Origin: Onishia taeanensis
GTDB taxonomy: Bacteria; Pseudomonadota; Gammaproteobacteria; Pseudomonadales; Halomonadaceae
Length of the DNA stretch: 36,249 nt
Direction of reading: 5' to 3'
NCBI RefSeq assembly: GCF_013349955.1
Contig: NZ_JABVXC010000021.1
Location: forward strand, 1-36,249
Under the pieces are notes generated by a model. That model saw only the letters and a list, made by a program, of their open reading frames with translations. It was not told the DNA's origin and did no database searches. This document shows positions 15,308 to 23,648 of the stretch, piece after piece (within the stretch, counting starts at the first letter, position 1; every line of letters starts with the position of its first letter). A program made the translations under genes and the position numbers.

Positions 15308-16360
15308 ATGCCAATAACAATGCCAACAACCAAGACCCGCATGGCCGCCCTGGTGGCCGCCACGGCACTTGCCAGCATGAGCGTGGCTGGCACCGCCATG
15401 GCCGACGATCACACCACCAGCGCCTGCTTGATCACCAAGACCGAAACCAACCCCTTCTTCGTCAAGATGCGCGAAGGCGCCAGCGCCAAGGCCGAAGAAC
15501 TGGGCATGGAACTCAAGTCCTTTGCCGGCAGAATCGACGGCGATCACAAGACGCAGGTGCAGGCGATCGAGACCTGCATCGCCGACGGCGCCGACGGCAT
15601 CCTGCTAACGGCCTCGGATACGTCAGCCATCGTGTCAGCGGTTCAACAGGCGCGTGACGCCGGCATCCTCGTCATCGCCTTGGACACCCCTCTCGATCCG
15701 ATAGACGCCGCCGACGCTACCTTTGCGACCGACAACTTCAGGGCCGGAGAACTGATCGGCACCTGGGCGGCCAGCCGGCTGGGCGACGGCGCCGACGATG
15801 CCCGCATCGGCCTGCTCAACGTCAACGTCAGCCAACCCGCGGTCGGTGTGCTGCGCAACCAGGGCTTCCTGCAGGGCTTCGGCATCGACCTGGGCGATCC
15901 CAAGAAGTGGGGGGACGAGACGGACCCACGGATCGTCGGCCAGGACACCTCGGATGGCAACGAGGAAGGCGGGCGTGAAGGCATGGAGAACCTGCTGGTC
16001 GAAGACCCGATGATCGATGTGGTCTATACGATCAACGAACCGGCCGCCGCCGGGGCCTACCAGGCGCTGAAGGCCATGGGACGCGAGAACGAGGTCATGA
16101 TCGTGTCGGTCGATGGCAGTTGCTCCGGCGTCGCCAACGTCAGAGACGGCGTGATCGGCGCCACCGCACAGCAGTATCCCTTACGCATGGCGTCACTCGG
16201 TATCGAAGCCATCAAGACCTGGGCCGACGAAGGCATCAAGCCGGAGCCGACACCGGGCAAGGAGTTCTTCGATACCGGCGTTTCGCTGGTCACCGACCAG
16301 CCCGTCGACGACGTGGATTCCATTTCGGCTGCCGAGGGCATGGAACGTTGCTGGGGCTAA
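15308..16360 (+). CDS. frcB: Sugar ABC transporter periplasmic binding protein, FrcB-like (fructose)
   Basis: 350-residue periplasmic protein. The signal peptide (basic start, hydrophobic core 12-30, AMA-D cleavage near 32) is followed by a type I sugar-binding fold of the ribose/fructose class. Segments such as CLITKTETNPFFVKM, LTASDTSAIV, NEPAAAGAYQALKA and the Cys-Trp-Gly C-terminus closely resemble the fructose-binding FrcB of Sinorhizobium. That is from memory, not an alignment. AAGGA lies six bases before the ATG. It is the first gene of a binding protein-permease-ATPase-kinase-transaldolase unit. A stable hairpin follows its stop, as expected for a binding protein made in excess over the membrane components. 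Confidence 0.87.
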   Translation: MPITMPTTKTRMAALVAATALASMSVAGTAMADDHTTSACLITKTETNPFFVKMREGASAKAEELGMELKSFAGRIDGDHKTQVQAIETCIADGADGILLTASDTSAIVSAVQQARDAGILVIALDTPLDPIDAADATFATDNFRAGELIGTWAASRLGDGADDARIGLLNVNVSQPAVGVLRNQGFLQGFGIDLGDPKKWGDETDPRIVGQDTSDGNEEGGREGMENLLVEDPMIDVVYTINEPAAAGAYQALKAMGRENEVMIVSVDGSCSGVANVRDGVIGATAQQYPLRMASLGIEAIKTWADEGIKPEPTPGKEFFDTGVSLVTDQPVDDVDSISAAEGMERCWG

Positions 16361-16379
16361 TGATCCGACCATGAGCCGC

Positions 16380-16399
16380 GGGAGGCGCTCGCGCCTCCC
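16380..16399 (+). other. Intercistronic stem-loop after the binding-protein gene
   Basis: GGGAGGCG and CGCCTCCC form a perfect 8-bp stem with a CTCG loop in the 80-bp gap between frcB and frcC, with no T-run. This looks like an mRNA-stabilising or attenuating hairpin that would raise binding-protein yield relative to the permease. Confidence 0.6.
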
Positions 16400-16440
16400 C
16401 TTCCCCCAGGCGATCGTCATATCAATTCCGTGAGGACTCC

Positions 16441-17514
16441 ATGGCCAAACCTGAAGTGACGCGACAAGAGAGCAACGCCGCTCTCGCCGGTGCCAGCGAG
16501 AGCGTTGCCGACTTTACGCCCCATCGTGCCGGTCTTGCCTACCGGCTGCAGCACGCGCTGCACATGAACCCGGCGCTCGTGCCCATGATCGTGCTGTTGC
16601 TCTCGATCCTGCTCTTTGGTGCCTTGCTGGGCTCCAAGTTCTTCTCGCCCTTCGCGCTGACCTTGATCCTGCAGCAGGTGCAGATCGTCGGCATCGTCGC
16701 GGCCGCCCAGAGCCTGATCATTCTCACGGCAGGGATCGACCTGTCGGTGGGAGCGATCATGGTGATTTCGTCCGTCGTCATGGGGCAATTCACCTTTCGT
16801 TATGGCATTCCGGTGCCGATCAGCATTCTTGCCGGCCTGATGTGCGGCATGTTCTTCGGCTGGGTCAGCGGCATGCTGGTCTCCAAGGTCAAGCTGCCGC
16901 CCTTCATCGTGACGCTGGGCATGTGGCAGATCGTGCTGGCCGCGAACTTTCTCTATTCCGCCAATGAAACGATACGCGCCCAGGACATCGAGACCCATGC
17001 GCCGCTGCTGCAGCTGTTCGGCGAGAAATTCAACATCGGCGGGGCGGTCTTCACCGTCGGGGTCGTCTTCATGGTGGCGCTGGTGCTGGTGCTCACTTAC
17101 GCCCTGCGCCATACCGCCTGGGGTCGGCATGTCTATGCCGTGGGTGACGACAAGGAAGCCGCGGCGCTCTCCGGCGTGAAGACGGACCGGGTGATCATCT
17201 CGGTCTATATGCTCTCCGGATTGATCTGCGCCTTCGCCGGCTGGGCGCTGATCGGACGTATCGGCTCGGTCTCACCGACCGCCGGGCAGCTCACCAATAT
17301 CGAATCCATCACCGCCGTGGTCATCGGGGGCATCTCGCTGTTCGGCGGTCGCGGGTCGATCCTTGGCAGCCTGTTCGGCGCCCTCATCGTTGGCGTCTTC
17401 ACTCTCGGCCTACGACTCCTCGGCGCCGATGCCCAGTGGACCTACCTGCTCATCGGCGTGCTCATCATCGGCGCGGTCGCCGTGGACCAATGGATCAGAA
17501 AGGTGTCCGTCTAA
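16441..17514 (+). CDS. frcC: Sugar ABC transporter permease, FrcC-like
   Basis: 357-residue inner-membrane permease of the ribose/fructose (BPD_transp_2) type. It has a cytoplasmic N-terminal tail of about 45 residues and then 8-10 hydrophobic helices. The conserved ILTAGIDLSVGAIM segment, the VYAVGDDKEAAALSG cytoplasmic loop that contacts the ATPase, and the GGISLFGGRGS motif are all visible. GAGGA sits five to six bases before the ATG. Its stop codon overlaps the start of the ATPase gene (TAATG), so the two are translationally coupled. Confidence 0.9.
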   Translation: MAKPEVTRQESNAALAGASESVADFTPHRAGLAYRLQHALHMNPALVPMIVLLLSILLFGALLGSKFFSPFALTLILQQVQIVGIVAAAQSLIILTAGIDLSVGAIMVISSVVMGQFTFRYGIPVPISILAGLMCGMFFGWVSGMLVSKVKLPPFIVTLGMWQIVLAANFLYSANETIRAQDIETHAPLLQLFGEKFNIGGAVFTVGVVFMVALVLVLTYALRHTAWGRHVYAVGDDKEAAALSGVKTDRVIISVYMLSGLICAFAGWALIGRIGSVSPTAGQLTNIESITAVVIGGISLFGGRGSILGSLFGALIVGVFTLGLRLLGADAQWTYLLIGVLIIGAVAVDQWIRKVSV

Positions 17515-18299
17515 TGCAAGCACAAGCCCCCCTTCTGCAAGCCAAGAATCTCGTCAAGCGCTACGGCCGCGTCACCGCCATCGACCACTGCGACTTCGAG
17601 CTCTACCCGGGCGAGATCCTCGCGGTGATCGGCGACAACGGCGCCGGCAAGTCGTCGCTGATCAAGGCGCTCTCCGGCGCCATCACGCCCGACGAGGGTG
17701 AGGTCTATCTCGGCGACCAGCGCGTCAAGTTCTCCTCCCCGCTGGATGCCCGTGAGCAGGGCATCGAAACCGTCTATCAGCAACTGGCGATGTCGCCCGC
17801 CCTGTCGATCGCCGACAACATGTTCATGGGCCGCGAGATCAGAAAGCCGGGCATCATGGGCAAGTGGTTTCGGCAACTGGATCGACCGGCAATGGAGCGG
17901 CTCGCCCGCGAGAAACTCAGCGAGCTGGGGCTCATGACGATCCAGAACATCCGCCAGGCCATCGAGACGCTCTCCGGCGGCCAACGACAAGGGGTTGCCG
18001 TGGCGCGTGCCGCTGCGTTCGGCTCCAAGGTCATCATTCTCGACGAACCCACGGCGGCCCTCGGCGTGAAGGAGAGCCGTCGCGTGCTGGACCTCATTCT
18101 GGAAGTTCGCTCGCGGGGCATCCCGATCGTCCTCATCAGTCACAACATGCCCCACGTCTTCGAGGTGGCCGATCGCATCCATATCCATCGGCTCGGCAAG
18201 CGGCTTTGCGTGATCCGCCCCGAGGATTGCACCATGAACGATGCCGTCGCCCTGATGACAGGCGCGAAGGACCCTTCTCAACTGGCCGAGGCGAGCTGA
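17514..18299 (+). CDS. frcA: Sugar ABC transporter ATPase, FrcA-like
   Basis: 261-residue ATPase with a single nucleotide-binding domain, about half the length of RbsA-type duplicated ATPases, as in FrcA. Walker A GDNGAGKSS is at 40-48, the Q-loop VYQQ near 87-90, signature LSGGQ at 153-157, Walker B VIILDEPT at 173-180 and the switch histidine in LISHNMPHV. The ATG at 17514 overlaps the frcC stop. A longer in-frame start at 17436 would lie inside frcC and add an arginine-rich extension with no family match. It should form a homodimer on the FrcC dimer. Confidence 0.9.
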   Translation: MQAQAPLLQAKNLVKRYGRVTAIDHCDFELYPGEILAVIGDNGAGKSSLIKALSGAITPDEGEVYLGDQRVKFSSPLDAREQGIETVYQQLAMSPALSIADNMFMGREIRKPGIMGKWFRQLDRPAMERLAREKLSELGLMTIQNIRQAIETLSGGQRQGVAVARAAAFGSKVIILDEPTAALGVKESRRVLDLILEVRSRGIPIVLISHNMPHVFEVADRIHIHRLGKRLCVIRPEDCTMNDAVALMTGAKDPSQLAEAS

Positions 18300-18302
18300 T
18301 CG

Positions 18303-18974
18303 ATGGCACCAGCACCTACCGATAGCGACGCCGTACTGGCATTGATCGAGCGGGCCCTGATCGAACGGACGCGACCCTCCGGCAAGCGCCTGCTCATCGC
18401 CATCGCCGGGCCGCCCGGTTCGGGCAAGTCGACGCTCGCCAGCGAGGTCGTCGAACGGCTGAACGCCGAATCAGGCAGCGAACCCCGAGCGGCGCTGCTG
18501 CCGATGGACGGTTTCCATCTCGACAACGACATCTTGATGGAGCGCGGCCTGCTGGCCCGCAAGGGAGCACCGGAAACCTTCGATGCGCAGGGGTTGGTGG
18601 AGCTGTTGCGCCGCGTCAGGGCCGCTGAGGCCGACACGCCCTACCCGCTCTTCGATCGAGCCCTCGACCGCGCCCTGCCCGAGGCGGGACTCCTCGAGGC
18701 AGACACTCCCATCGTGGTGATCGAAGGCAACTATTTGCTGCTCGATACGCCGCCGTGGCAGGCACTGGCCGAGTGGTTCGATGCCTCGGTGTTCCTGGCT
18801 CCATCGATCGAGACCCTTGAGGAGCGCCTCGTGCAACGTTGGCTTAGCTTCGGCTTCTCCCCCGACGCGGCCATCACCAGGGCGCGAGGAAACGACCTGA
18901 AAAACGCCGCCACCGTGCTCGACCACAGTCGCACCGCCGACCTGCACCTAACACAGCGGGACAGCGCCCCATGA
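18303..18974 (+). CDS. FrcK-like P-loop kinase (nucleoside/pantothenate-kinase fold)
   Basis: 223-residue P-loop protein with Walker A GPPGSGKST at 36-44 and the PMDGFHLDN segment typical of uridine kinase/PanK-like folds. A late IEGNYLLL strand and an RARGNDLKN lid segment follow. It sits three bases after the ATPase stop, so it belongs to the same operon and corresponds in order to frcK of rhizobial frcBCAK loci. In those loci the kinase is co-transcribed with the transporter, but its substrate has not been firmly assigned, as far as I know. It is not of the PfkB or ROK fructokinase fold, so sugar phosphorylation here is only a possibility. Confidence 0.78.
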   Translation: MAPAPTDSDAVLALIERALIERTRPSGKRLLIAIAGPPGSGKSTLASEVVERLNAESGSEPRAALLPMDGFHLDNDILMERGLLARKGAPETFDAQGLVELLRRVRAAEADTPYPLFDRALDRALPEAGLLEADTPIVVIEGNYLLLDTPPWQALAEWFDASVFLAPSIETLEERLVQRWLSFGFSPDAAITRARGNDLKNAATVLDHSRTADLHLTQRDSAP

Positions 18975-19034
18975 CGGGCTGCCCGGCCAGACCGCAGCCC
19001 CTGATCGACAACGCCTCATGCTGGAGGAAATCTC

Positions 19035-20003
19035 ATGCCTAACCTGCTCGAAGACCTGAAACAGCACAGCACCGTGGTCGCCGATACCGGCGATCTCGAT
19101 GCCATCCGCCGCTTCGCCCCAAAGGATGCCACCACCAATCCGTCGCTGATTCTCAAGGCCGTGAAGTCCGGCCAATACGATGCGCTGCTCGACGACATCC
19201 TGCATGCCGCCGGCAGCCACAACGGCACTCGGGACGAAGCGGTGGACGAGGCCTGCGACCGGCTGATCGTCACGATGGGCTGCCTGATTCTCGACCATGT
19301 ACCCGGCCGAGTCTCGACCGAGGTCAATGCCCGGCTGTCCTTCGATACCGAGGGCAGCATCGCCAAGGCGCGCCGGCTGGTGGCCCTGTATGAAGAGGCC
19401 GGCATCGGGCGTGACCGCATCCTGATCAAGCTGGCTTCCACTTGGGAGGGGATCCGCGCCGCCGAGGTGCTGGAGCGCGAAGGCATCCCCTGCAATCTGA
19501 CGCTGATCTTCAACTTCGCCCAGGCCCGCGCCTGCGCCGAAGCCGGCGTCTTCTTGATCTCGCCATTCGTCGGGCGGATTCTGGACTGGTATCGCAAGGC
19601 CAACCCCGACACCACCTATGCGCCCGAGGAGGAACCCGGCGTGCAGTCGGTACGGGCCATTTATCACTACTTCCGCCGGCTCGAATATCCGACCGTGGTG
19701 ATGGGTGCCAGCTTCCGCAACAGCGGCGAGATACTGGCACTGGCCGGCTGCGACCGCCTGACCATCAGCCCCGCGCTGCTCGAGGAGCTGGCCGAACGCG
19801 AGGGGAGCATCACGCCGGTATTGAGCGACAGCGGCGAACGCGACAGCCGCCCATCGCCTCTGAGCGAAGCGGCGTTCCGTTGGGAGCTCAACGAGGATGC
19901 CATGGCGACCGAGAAGCTGGCCGAGGGCATCCGCGGCTTCGAGGCCGACCAGGTCAAGCTCGAAGCGCTGTTGCACGACCGGCTGGCCAGCGGACAGGTA
20001 TAA
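19035..20003 (+). CDS. tal: Transaldolase, TalB type
   Basis: 322-residue class I transaldolase, which transfers a dihydroxyacetone unit between sedoheptulose 7-phosphate and glyceraldehyde 3-phosphate. The Schiff-base lysine is Lys132 in ILIKLASTWEG, the same number as in E. coli TalB. DATTNPSL near 31-38 and the phosphate-binding SPFVGRILDW and GASFRN segments are present. GGAGGAAA precedes the ATG. It is 60 bp after the FrcK-like gene with no terminator between, so it is probably the last gene of the sugar operon, linking imported hexose to the non-oxidative pentose phosphate pathway. Confidence 0.93.
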   Translation: MPNLLEDLKQHSTVVADTGDLDAIRRFAPKDATTNPSLILKAVKSGQYDALLDDILHAAGSHNGTRDEAVDEACDRLIVTMGCLILDHVPGRVSTEVNARLSFDTEGSIAKARRLVALYEEAGIGRDRILIKLASTWEGIRAAEVLEREGIPCNLTLIFNFAQARACAEAGVFLISPFVGRILDWYRKANPDTTYAPEEEPGVQSVRAIYHYFRRLEYPTVVMGASFRNSGEILALAGCDRLTISPALLEELAEREGSITPVLSDSGERDSRPSPLSEAAFRWELNEDAMATEKLAEGIRGFEADQVKLEALLHDRLASGQV

Positions 20004-20092
20004 CGCTCACCAGCACAGCACCACTAGCCCCGACGGGACTCGCCGCCGGTGTGACTCGGTCTGACCGGCTCAGGCCCCGAGGCGTATCGAAC

Positions 20093-22483
20093 TCAGGCAA
20101 TACGTACGCTGCGCTCGAGCCGAATCGCCACCGACTTTGAAGTCGGGGTATCGGTCCCCTTGCCGACGCTTTCCAGCGGCACCAGGGGGTTGGTCTCGGG
20201 GTAATAGGCCGCGCAGCAGCCTTCGGGAATGTCGTATTCCACCAGCTTGAAGGCGGCAGCGCGACGCGGCTTGCCGTCGTGATCGAGTCCGACCAGGTCG
20301 ACCCAATCTCCGGCGGCAAACCCTAGCCGCTGTATATCCGACGGGCTTGCGAACAGCACCCGGCGCTGGCCTTTAATGCCACGATAGCGGTCGTTGTAGC
20401 CATAAACGGTGGTGTTGTACTGGTCGTGACTGCGCAGGGTCTGCAGGGTAAGCCAGCCGGCCTCGCGTTTGGCGTGCATGCGCTGGTGCAAGAGCGTCTC
20501 GGGCAGCGCTGCGGCGCTGAATTCGGCGCGCCCGCTGGCGGTCGGAAACCGACATTCGCGGACGGGGTTGGCCAGGTGGAAGCCTCGCGGCTGAGCGAGG
20601 CGCGCGTTGAAATCCTCAAAGCCTGGTATCACCGCCGCGATATCCTCGCGAATGCGGTCGTAGTCACTGGCATAGGCCGCCCAATCGATCATATCGGGGT
20701 CAATACCCCGGCGCGGCAATACCCGCGACAGGGTCGCCTCGGCGATGCCGGCAATGATAGCGGGCTCGGAGCGCAGCCAGGGCGAGGCCGGCTCGGTGCG
20801 CCCGGCGCTTGCGTGCACCATCGACATCGAGTCCTCGACGCTGATCTTCTGGATGTCCCCGGCCGACCCCTGGCGGTCACGCTCGCTGCGGCCAAGGCAG
20901 GGCAGAATCAGGGCATCGCCGCCCACCACCAGATGGCTGCGGTTGAGTTTGGTGCTGATCTGCACGCTAAGGCGAGTGCGACGCAGCGCGGCCTCGGTGC
21001 GCGGCGTATCCGGCGTGGCGCGGGCGAAGTTGCCTCCCAGACCCAGGAAGACCTCCGCCTGGCCGGCTTCCAGGGCATGGATGGCGCCCACGGTATTGAA
21101 GCCGGGCTGGCGCGGCATGGCCACACCGTAGCGGGCTTCCAGGGCATCGATCAGCCAGCTGGGCGCCGACTCATCGATCCCCATGGTGCGATCGCCCTGC
21201 ACGTTGGAGTGGCCGCGCACCGGGCAGGCCCCGGCACCGGGCCGGCCAAGGTGCCCTCCCAACAGCAGCAGATTGATAATCTCGCGCACCATATCCACCG
21301 AGTGCTCGTGTTGGGTGATGCCCATCGCCCAGGTAATGATCAACCGCCTGGCGCTGGCATAGATGTCGGCGACATGTTCGAGCTCGGCCCGCGCCAGCCC
21401 GGACTGGTCCTCGAGATCCTGCCATGGCGTGGCCTCGACCAGGGCCCGCCACTCCGCAAGCCCATGGGTGTACCGCTCAATGAACTCGCTCGCCGGGGTG
21501 AAGCGCCCCTGCGCTTCCAGGGCAAACAGCGCCTTGGCGATTCCCCGCAGTGCCGCCATGTCGCCGCCCATGCGCGGCTGTAGATAGTCCGAGCTGATCG
21601 TCTGGCTGGCGCCGCGCAGCATCTCGAGCTTGTCCTGAGGATCGGCGAAGCGCTCGAGCCCTCGCTCGCGCAAGGGGTTGAAAGTGACCACCCGCGCACC
21701 GCGTTTCACGGCTCGACGCAGATCGCCGAGCATTCGCGGATGGTTGGTGCCGGGGTTCTGACCCAGCACGAAGAGGGTATCGGTCTCTTCGAAATCCTCC
21801 AGCAGCACCGTCCCCTTGCCGGTACCGAGACTGGCCGTCATGCCCACGCCGCTGGCCTCATGACACATGTTCGAGCAATCGGGGAAGTTGTTGGTGCCAT
21901 AGAGACGCACGAACAGCTGATAAAGATAGGCGGCCTCATTGCTGGCCCGGCCCGAGGTATAAAACAGCGCCTGGTTGGGGTCATCGAGCGCCGCCAGATG
22001 ATCGGCGATCAGCGCGAAGGCCTCGTCCCAGCTGGTCGGTACATAGCGGTCGCTGTCCGCGTCATAGCGCATCGGCTCAGTAAGACGCCCCTGGTCCTCG
22101 AGCCGAAAGTCATCCCAGCCTTCGAGCTCGCTCAGGGTGTGGCGAGCGAAGAAGTCGCGGCCGACTCGCTTGGCCGTGGTCTCCCAGGCCACCGCCTTGA
22201 CGCCGTTCTCGCAGAATTCGAAGGATGAGCCTTCCAGCGGATCGCCCCAGGCACAGCCGGGGCAGTCGAAACCCGCCGGCTGGTTCGTCGACAGCAGCGC
22301 ACGCACGCCGGTCAACGGCGCGCGGTTGTGCTGCAAATGCTCGCCCACACTCTTTAGCGCGCCCCAGCCGCCGGCCGGCCCTTTATAAGCTTTCACCTGA
22401 GGGTCGCGAGTCTGTTCCGGATCGGCTTGGGGAATATCTGCAGTGTCGTATGTCTCGGCGGTCATGGGAGTCTTGGCGGTCAT
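20093..22483 (-). CDS. FdhF/YdeP-family molybdopterin oxidoreductase (formate-dehydrogenase-like alpha subunit)
   Basis: 796-residue cytosolic molybdopterin enzyme. The N-terminal iron-sulfur region shows only Cys74, Cys77 and Cys91 (FDCPGCAWGD and FCENG), as in YdeP-like proteins rather than classical four-cysteine formate dehydrogenases. Cys207 in SNMCHEASG aligns with the Mo-ligating selenocysteine/cysteine of FdhF. The molybdopterin-binding C-terminal domain ends with the HDQYNTTVYGYNDRYRG block. Substrate is unproven: E. coli YdeP is linked to acid resistance, not formate oxidation. It is followed in the same direction upstream by fdhD, whose product activates such enzymes. The start is ambiguous because the first 18 bp are duplicated, giving two ATGs (22483 and 22465). 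Confidence 0.88.
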   Translation of the reverse strand: MTAKTPMTAETYDTADIPQADPEQTRDPQVKAYKGPAGGWGALKSVGEHLQHNRAPLTGVRALLSTNQPAGFDCPGCAWGDPLEGSSFEFCENGVKAVAWETTAKRVGRDFFARHTLSELEGWDDFRLEDQGRLTEPMRYDADSDRYVPTSWDEAFALIADHLAALDDPNQALFYTSGRASNEAAYLYQLFVRLYGTNNFPDCSNMCHEASGVGMTASLGTGKGTVLLEDFEETDTLFVLGQNPGTNHPRMLGDLRRAVKRGARVVTFNPLRERGLERFADPQDKLEMLRGASQTISSDYLQPRMGGDMAALRGIAKALFALEAQGRFTPASEFIERYTHGLAEWRALVEATPWQDLEDQSGLARAELEHVADIYASARRLIITWAMGITQHEHSVDMVREIINLLLLGGHLGRPGAGACPVRGHSNVQGDRTMGIDESAPSWLIDALEARYGVAMPRQPGFNTVGAIHALEAGQAEVFLGLGGNFARATPDTPRTEAALRRTRLSVQISTKLNRSHLVVGGDALILPCLGRSERDRQGSAGDIQKISVEDSMSMVHASAGRTEPASPWLRSEPAIIAGIAEATLSRVLPRRGIDPDMIDWAAYASDYDRIREDIAAVIPGFEDFNARLAQPRGFHLANPVRECRFPTASGRAEFSAAALPETLLHQRMHAKREAGWLTLQTLRSHDQYNTTVYGYNDRYRGIKGQRRVLFASPSDIQRLGFAAGDWVDLVGLDHDGKPRRAAAFKLVEYDIPEGCCAAYYPETNPLVPLESVGKGTDTPTSKSVAIRLERSVRIA

Positions 22484-22505
22484 AGGAGTCTCGGCAGTCG
22501 GGGCA
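22452..22505. repeat. 18-bp imperfect tandem repeat across the start codon of the molybdopterin oxidoreductase
   Basis: Three consecutive 18-bp units (22452, 22470, 22488), all beginning GTCT(C/T)GGC. The first two each contain a start ATG on the minus strand, giving the repeated N-terminus MTAKTP-MTAETY. The third is more diverged. Confidence 0.65.
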
Positions 22506-22575
22506 GAAGCGATAGGGTCGGGATCGAATCAGAGGTGTGCATGAACCTGCTTCACGGCTCGTCTTCCAGGTGGCG

Positions 22576-23385
22576 TCATGAGCGGTGCGACGCGGCGGGC
22601 TCATGGCCGCTGATTAGCTCCAGACGTCGACCGCGATGGCAGCAAATCAGGTTGAGACCGCAGGCTCTCGCCACCTCGACGGCCATGGCCGAAGGGTGCG
22701 ACAGGGTGGCCAGGGTCGAAATGCCGGCACGTACCGTCTTCTGCACCAGCTCCAGGCTGCAGCGACTGGAGAGCAGAACGGCATCTGGCATACGTCCGCG
22801 GCGAAGCCCTTCACCGATCACCCGGTCAAGGGCGTTGTGGCGACCGATATCCCAGCCATCCATGACCACCCAACCACCGCCATCCAGCCCAAGCGCCCCG
22901 TGCTGGCCGCGTCGGGCGCGGGCCTCGAGCTCGCCGAGTCCCTGGCGAAGCGCCTCGCTCGGCAAAGGTGGCCAAGCCTCGAGGCGCTTGAGCCCGGCCA
23001 TCAGTTGAGCCTCATCGGCCATGCCGCAGGCCCCACAACTCGATACCGAGGCTGCCGGACGCCGCGCTTCTTCGGCGCGCGCGGCAACGCCGGGAGCCAC
23101 CCGGAGCGTCACCGACAGGCCGTGGCGCAATCGAGCTAGCTGCACGTCTTGCACCTGATCGAGACTATCGATCCAACCGGCGGTGAAGGCATGGCCAAGC
23201 GCCAGCGGCTCGAGGGACTCGGGCGTGGCAAGCAAGGCGACCATGGCGGTGTCATTGAGCAGTAGCGTGATGGGGCGCTCCTGAGGACCCTGCCAATCTC
23301 GCAGCGGAGCATCTCGATGGTCGTCATAACCCACTGAAGCGGAAGGGATATGACGTGGCGCAAGTGCGAGCGCGGGGGAAGTCAT
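22576..23385 (-). CDS. fdhD: Formate dehydrogenase accessory sulfurtransferase FdhD
   Basis: 269-residue FdhD-family protein. Its job is to carry sulfur from a cysteine desulfurase to the molybdenum cofactor of the partner oxidoreductase. The functional CGACG motif is present with Cys117 and Cys120, and the C-terminal RCSLELVQKTVRAGI and LATLSHPSAMAVE blocks are family hallmarks. It lies 92 bp upstream of the molybdopterin oxidoreductase in the same direction, and the pair is probably co-transcribed. No strong ribosome site precedes the ATG. A 13-bp tandem repeat lies about 105 bp upstream. Confidence 0.92.
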   Translation of the reverse strand: MTSPALALAPRHIPSASVGYDDHRDAPLRDWQGPQERPITLLLNDTAMVALLATPESLEPLALGHAFTAGWIDSLDQVQDVQLARLRHGLSVTLRVAPGVAARAEEARRPAASVSSCGACGMADEAQLMAGLKRLEAWPPLPSEALRQGLGELEARARRGQHGALGLDGGGWVVMDGWDIGRHNALDRVIGEGLRRGRMPDAVLLSSRCSLELVQKTVRAGISTLATLSHPSAMAVEVARACGLNLICCHRGRRLELISGHEPAASHRS

Positions 23386-23491
23386 ATGGCATGATCCGAA
23401 TAGCGTCTATACATGGACGCTAACCCAAGGCCGAGGATCGGCGCCAATCGAGACGCCTGATGCCATCATAGAGGCTGTCTATCTCTATCAA

Positions 23492-23543
23492 GGGCTAAGA
23501 TAAAGGGCCGGGATAAAGGGCTGAGATTAGGGGCCTAGACAGT
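23492..23543. repeat. 13-bp tandem repeat upstream of fdhD
   Basis: Three 13-bp units (GGGCTAAGATAAA, GGGCCGGGATAAA, GGGCTGAGATTAG) followed by a weaker fourth beginning GGGCCTAGA. They lie in the 263-bp promoter region between fdhD and the LysR gene. Confidence 0.7.
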
Positions 23544-23648
23544 CTGGCCACTCCGCAAGGGCTGGCGGCAGGCCAGCGAGGACGATTAGCCGGGGTATCT
23601 CAGTGGACGACACCAGCGCTGGCCCAGGTCATGGGGTCTCGTGCCGGC

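Noticed and set aside
17511..18281. 256-codon minus-strand frame opposite the sugar ATPase
   Set aside because: Shadow of frcA. The plus strand has Walker A, signature and Walker B motifs, and the minus-strand translation has none.
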